In this document: positions 61,813-64,000 of the stretch, one piece after another
Layout: every line of letters starts with the position of its first letter
Position numbering within the stretch: position 1 is the stretch's first letter
NCBI RefSeq assembly: GCF_049354825.1
Contig: NZ_CP186480.1
Coordinates: 2,232,001-2,296,000 of the forward strand
DNA: 64,000 nt
Reading direction: 5' to 3'
From: Novosphingobium sp049354825
GTDB lineage: Bacteria > Pseudomonadota > Alphaproteobacteria > Sphingomonadales > Sphingomonadaceae
The notes under the pieces: generated by a model
Database searches by the model: none
The model's input: the letters and a program-made list of their open reading frames with translations, nothing else
Told to the model about the DNA's origin: nothing
Made by a program: the position numbers and the translations under genes

Positions 61813-63057
61813 TCAGGCAGCGAACAGCTCGAGCTGTTCGGCCGGCGGTGCCAATTGCGCGCGCAGGTCGGCGCGATCGGTCAGCAGGGTCGGGCGCCAG
61901 TCCGGCGTGACCAGGAACGGACGCACGCGGCTGATCGAAACGGTCAGCCGGGCGATATCGTCCAGCCGCAGCGTGCGCTGCCGACGCGCAGCGACGATCG
62001 CGTTTACCGCGCGCACGCCCAGCCCCGGAACGCGCAGCAGCATTTCGCGCGGCGCCGTGTTGACGTCGAGCGGGAAGCGGTCGCGAAAGCGCAGGGCCCA
62101 GGCAAGCTTGGGATCGATGTCGAGCGGGAGCATTCCGTCGGCACCGGTGGCGGCCATGACCTCGTCAGGGCGGAAATCGTAGAACCGCATCAACCAGTCG
62201 GACTGGTAGAGCCGGTGCTCACGGATCAGCGGTGGCCGCTTCAATGGCAGGACGGCACTGGCATCGGGGATCGGGCTGAACGCGGAATAGTAAACACGCC
62301 GCAGCCGAAAGCGGTCGTAAAGCGAACTCGCCTTGCCGACGATGTCGACATCGCTGGCCGCGTCGGCACCGACGATCATCTGCGTCGATTGCCCGGCCGG
62401 CGCGAAGCGCGGCGCGTGACGGAATTTGGTCTTCGCCTCGCGCGCTTCGGCGATGGCCGATTTTACCCCGCCCATGGCGCCTTCGATCTGGCGCGCGTCC
62501 TTGTCCGGGGCGAGCCGGGTCAGGCCGGTATCGGTCGGAAGCTCGACGTTGATGGATACGCGGTCGGCATAGAGCCCGGCCTGTGCGATCAGCTCGGGGT
62601 CGGCCTCCGGTATGGTCTTGAGGTGGATGTAACCGCGAAAATCGTGTTCCTCTCGCAGCAACCGCGCCACCTCGACCAGTTGTTCCATCGTGTGGTTGCC
62701 GGACTTCACGATGCCCGATGAGAGGAACAGCCCTTCGATATAATTGCGCCGGTAGAACGACAGCGTCAGGTCGACTACTTCCTGCGGGGTGAAACGCGCC
62801 CGCTCTACGTTCGAGCTCTTGCGGTTGATGCAATAGTGGCAATCGAACACGCAGTGGTTCGTCAGCAAAATCTTGAGCAGCGAGATGCAGCGACCATCGG
62901 GCGCATAGGCGTGGCAGATGCCCATTCCCTCGGTCGAGCCGATGCCCTTGCCGCCCTGGCTGGTGCGCTTCGACGTGCCCGACGACGCGCAACTGGCGTC
63001 GTACTTGGCCGCGTCCGCCAGGATCGCCAAGCGTTCTATCAAGGACTTACGGTGCAT
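61813..63057 (-). CDS. Putative DNA modification/repair radical SAM protein
   Basis: 414 residues from ATG 63057. The radical SAM cluster motif is CVFDCHYC (Cys69, 73, 76). After it: SSGIVKSGNHTMEQLVEVAR and YADRVSINVELPTDTGLTRL. A helix-hairpin-helix at the C-terminus (LLRVPGLGVRAVNAIVAARR) suggests DNA binding. It pairs with the UdgX/DUF4130 gene in many genomes, but its reaction is not known. It probably repairs or modifies a DNA base. Confidence 0.9.
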   Translation of the reverse strand: MHRKSLIERLAILADAAKYDASCASSGTSKRTSQGGKGIGSTEGMGICHAYAPDGRCISLLKILLTNHCVFDCHYCINRKSSNVERARFTPQEVVDLTLSFYRRNYIEGLFLSSGIVKSGNHTMEQLVEVARLLREEHDFRGYIHLKTIPEADPELIAQAGLYADRVSINVELPTDTGLTRLAPDKDARQIEGAMGGVKSAIAEAREAKTKFRHAPRFAPAGQSTQMIVGADAASDVDIVGKASSLYDRFRLRRVYYSAFSPIPDASAVLPLKRPPLIREHRLYQSDWLMRFYDFRPDEVMAATGADGMLPLDIDPKLAWALRFRDRFPLDVNTAPREMLLRVPGLGVRAVNAIVAARRQRTLRLDDIARLTVSISRVRPFLVTPDWRPTLLTDRADLRAQLAPPAEQLELFAA

Positions 63058-63105
63058 TTGTTCGTTATATGTTCTCGCACCGGGGATGCAAGCGGACTCT
63101 GCCAC

Positions 63106-63130
63106 GGAACGAATCCGCCGCGCCCGCTTT
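63106..63130 (+). promoter_or_regulatory. Weak EcfG-like promoter before the Ku gene
   Basis: GGAAC (63106-63110), 16-bp spacer, CTTT (63127-63130). The predicted start lies about 18 bases before the ATG at 63155. Same layout and deviation as at 59304. Confidence 0.4.
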
Positions 63131-63154
63131 GACTCGGCGAAAGGGCACGGGACG

Positions 63155-64000
63155 ATGGCGGCACGCGCATATTGGCAAGGGCAGATCCGGCTGGCGCTGG
63201 TCTCGATCCCGGTCGAGGTTTATCCGGCGACGCGCTCTGGCGCGGCGATCTCGTTCCGCCAGATCCACGAAGCGTCGGGCAAGCCGGTCAAGTACGAGAA
63301 GGTCGCACCCGGGGTCGGTCCCGTTTCGATGGACGAGATCGTCAAGGGTTACGAAGTGTCGAAGGGCAACTTCGTCCTGCTCGAGGACGAGGAGATCGAG
63401 GCCGTCAAGATCGAAAGCCGCAAGACGCTCGACCTCGTCCAGTTCGTCGCCGCCGACGAGATCGACGTGCTTTATTACGAGAAACCCTACTTCGTCGTCC
63501 CGGCCGACGACCTGGCCGAGGAAGCCTACGTCGTCCTTCGCGAGGCGCTGCGCAAGGCCAGGAAGGTGGCGCTGGGGCAGCTGTCGGTGCGCGGGCGCGA
63601 ACAACTGGTGTCGATCAAGCCGTGCGGGCGCGGGCTGGTGATGGAGGTGTTGCGCTACGCCGACGAGGTCCAGAAGGCACAGGGCTATTTCCGCGACATC
63701 GGCGAGGCCAAGCCCGACAAGGAGCTGCTCGACCTCGCCACCACGCTGATCGACAAGAAGACCGCGCCGTTCGAACCGGACAAGTTCCACGATCGCTATG
63801 TCGATGCGCTTCACGCGCTCATCGAAAAGAAGCGCAAGGCCAAGGGCAAGACCATCCTAGAGGACGTCAGCGAGCCGGCCGCCGCCGGCAAGGGCAACGT
63901 CATCGACCTGATGGCGGCGTTGAAGAAATCGCTCGATAGCGGAGACAAGAAAGCCCCGGCAAAAAAGGCTCCGGCGAAAAAGGCGCCGGCGCGCAAGCGG
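63155..64000 (+). CDS. ku: Ku protein for non-homologous end joining (3' end outside window)
   Basis: At least 282 residues, open at the window end. The bacterial Ku core is intact: YWQGQIRLALVSIPVEVYPA at the start, ISFRQIHEASGKPVKYEK, VLREALRKARKVALGQLSVR and PCGRGLVMEVLRYADEV. The visible C-terminus turns into Lys/Ala repeats (KKAPAKKAPAKKAPARKR), a DNA-binding tail. Ku holds broken ends for LigD, whose gene may follow outside the window. Confidence 0.95.
   Translation, partial: MAARAYWQGQIRLALVSIPVEVYPATRSGAAISFRQIHEASGKPVKYEKVAPGVGPVSMDEIVKGYEVSKGNFVLLEDEEIEAVKIESRKTLDLVQFVAADEIDVLYYEKPYFVVPADDLAEEAYVVLREALRKARKVALGQLSVRGREQLVSIKPCGRGLVMEVLRYADEVQKAQGYFRDIGEAKPDKELLDLATTLIDKKTAPFEPDKFHDRYVDALHALIEKKRKAKGKTILEDVSEPAAAGKGNVIDLMAALKKSLDSGDKKAPAKKAPAKKAPARKR

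Noticed and set aside
59995..62721. Open frame of about 900 codons on the plus strand across UdgX and radical SAM genes
   Set aside because: The minus strand encodes two well-conserved enzymes; the plus frame is their codon shadow with His/Arg/Gly-rich composition.
63940..64000. Tandem repeat or CRISPR-like array at the right edge
   Set aside because: The repeats are Lys-Ala-Pro codons in the Ku tail, in frame and without spacers.

Overview
The window is a 64 kb piece of a high-GC alphaproteobacterial chromosome, most likely from a sphingomonad (order Sphingomonadales). The evidence is the content: an UrcA-family protein, a DUF2093 protein, MmcB, a ThiS-ThiG fusion, a large TonB-dependent receptor, an Rrf2-led suf operon, a sphingomonad-type PAS protein, and the PhyR-NepR-EcfG general stress response, which is found only in Alphaproteobacteria. 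Most of it looks like core chromosome. I see no insertion sequence, prophage, CRISPR array or integrase. Genes are tightly packed, with many 4-bp start/stop overlaps within operons and several convergent pairs that share one stop tetranucleotide.

Layout. 0-9 kb: the end of an MFS transporter, an UrcA protein, a lipid kinase-like protein with a metallophosphoesterase, rplM-rpsI, ctaA, a MerC-type protein and thiSG. 9-15 kb: acyl-CoA ligase, ggt, pyrD, a probable small RNA, and an AraC regulator. 15-22.5 kb: a suf operon of about ten genes (Rrf2 regulator, sufB, DUF559 protein, sufC, cation transporter, sufD, sufS, sufT, sufA, methyltransferase) behind a perfect 25-bp palindrome. 22.5-30.5 kb: housekeeping genes including an adenosine kinase, purD, xseA and an M23 peptidase. 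30.5-38.7 kb: a highly codon-biased TonB-dependent receptor followed by a TPR-sulfotransferase, a second sulfotransferase-like protein, a TPR-aspartyl/asparaginyl beta-hydroxylase and three tandem small exported paralogues. This is the best candidate for an undescribed system. 38.7-51.6 kb: rpmB, tadA, nadC, a LytS/LytR-type two-component pair, a DsbA-like oxidoreductase, an M48 protease, a long acidic PAS protein, a desaturase, mmcB and tRNA-Arg(CCG).

51.6-59.3 kb is a general stress response locus. It holds two HWE/HisKA_2 kinases, two single-domain response regulators, PhyR, NepR and two EcfG-type sigma factors. The expected promoter signature, GGAAC-N16/17-CGTT or a near match, lies at sensible distances before several of these genes. 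One site is symmetric and could fire in both directions. 59.3-64 kb is a DNA-maintenance block: topoisomerase IB, an UdgX/DUF4130 fusion, a radical SAM 'DNA modification/repair' protein, and a Ku gene that runs off the window. Weaker GGAAC-type promoters precede the topoisomerase and Ku genes, which suggests this repair block may belong to the stress regulon.

All functional calls come from recognising motifs in the translated sequence by eye. No database search was run.
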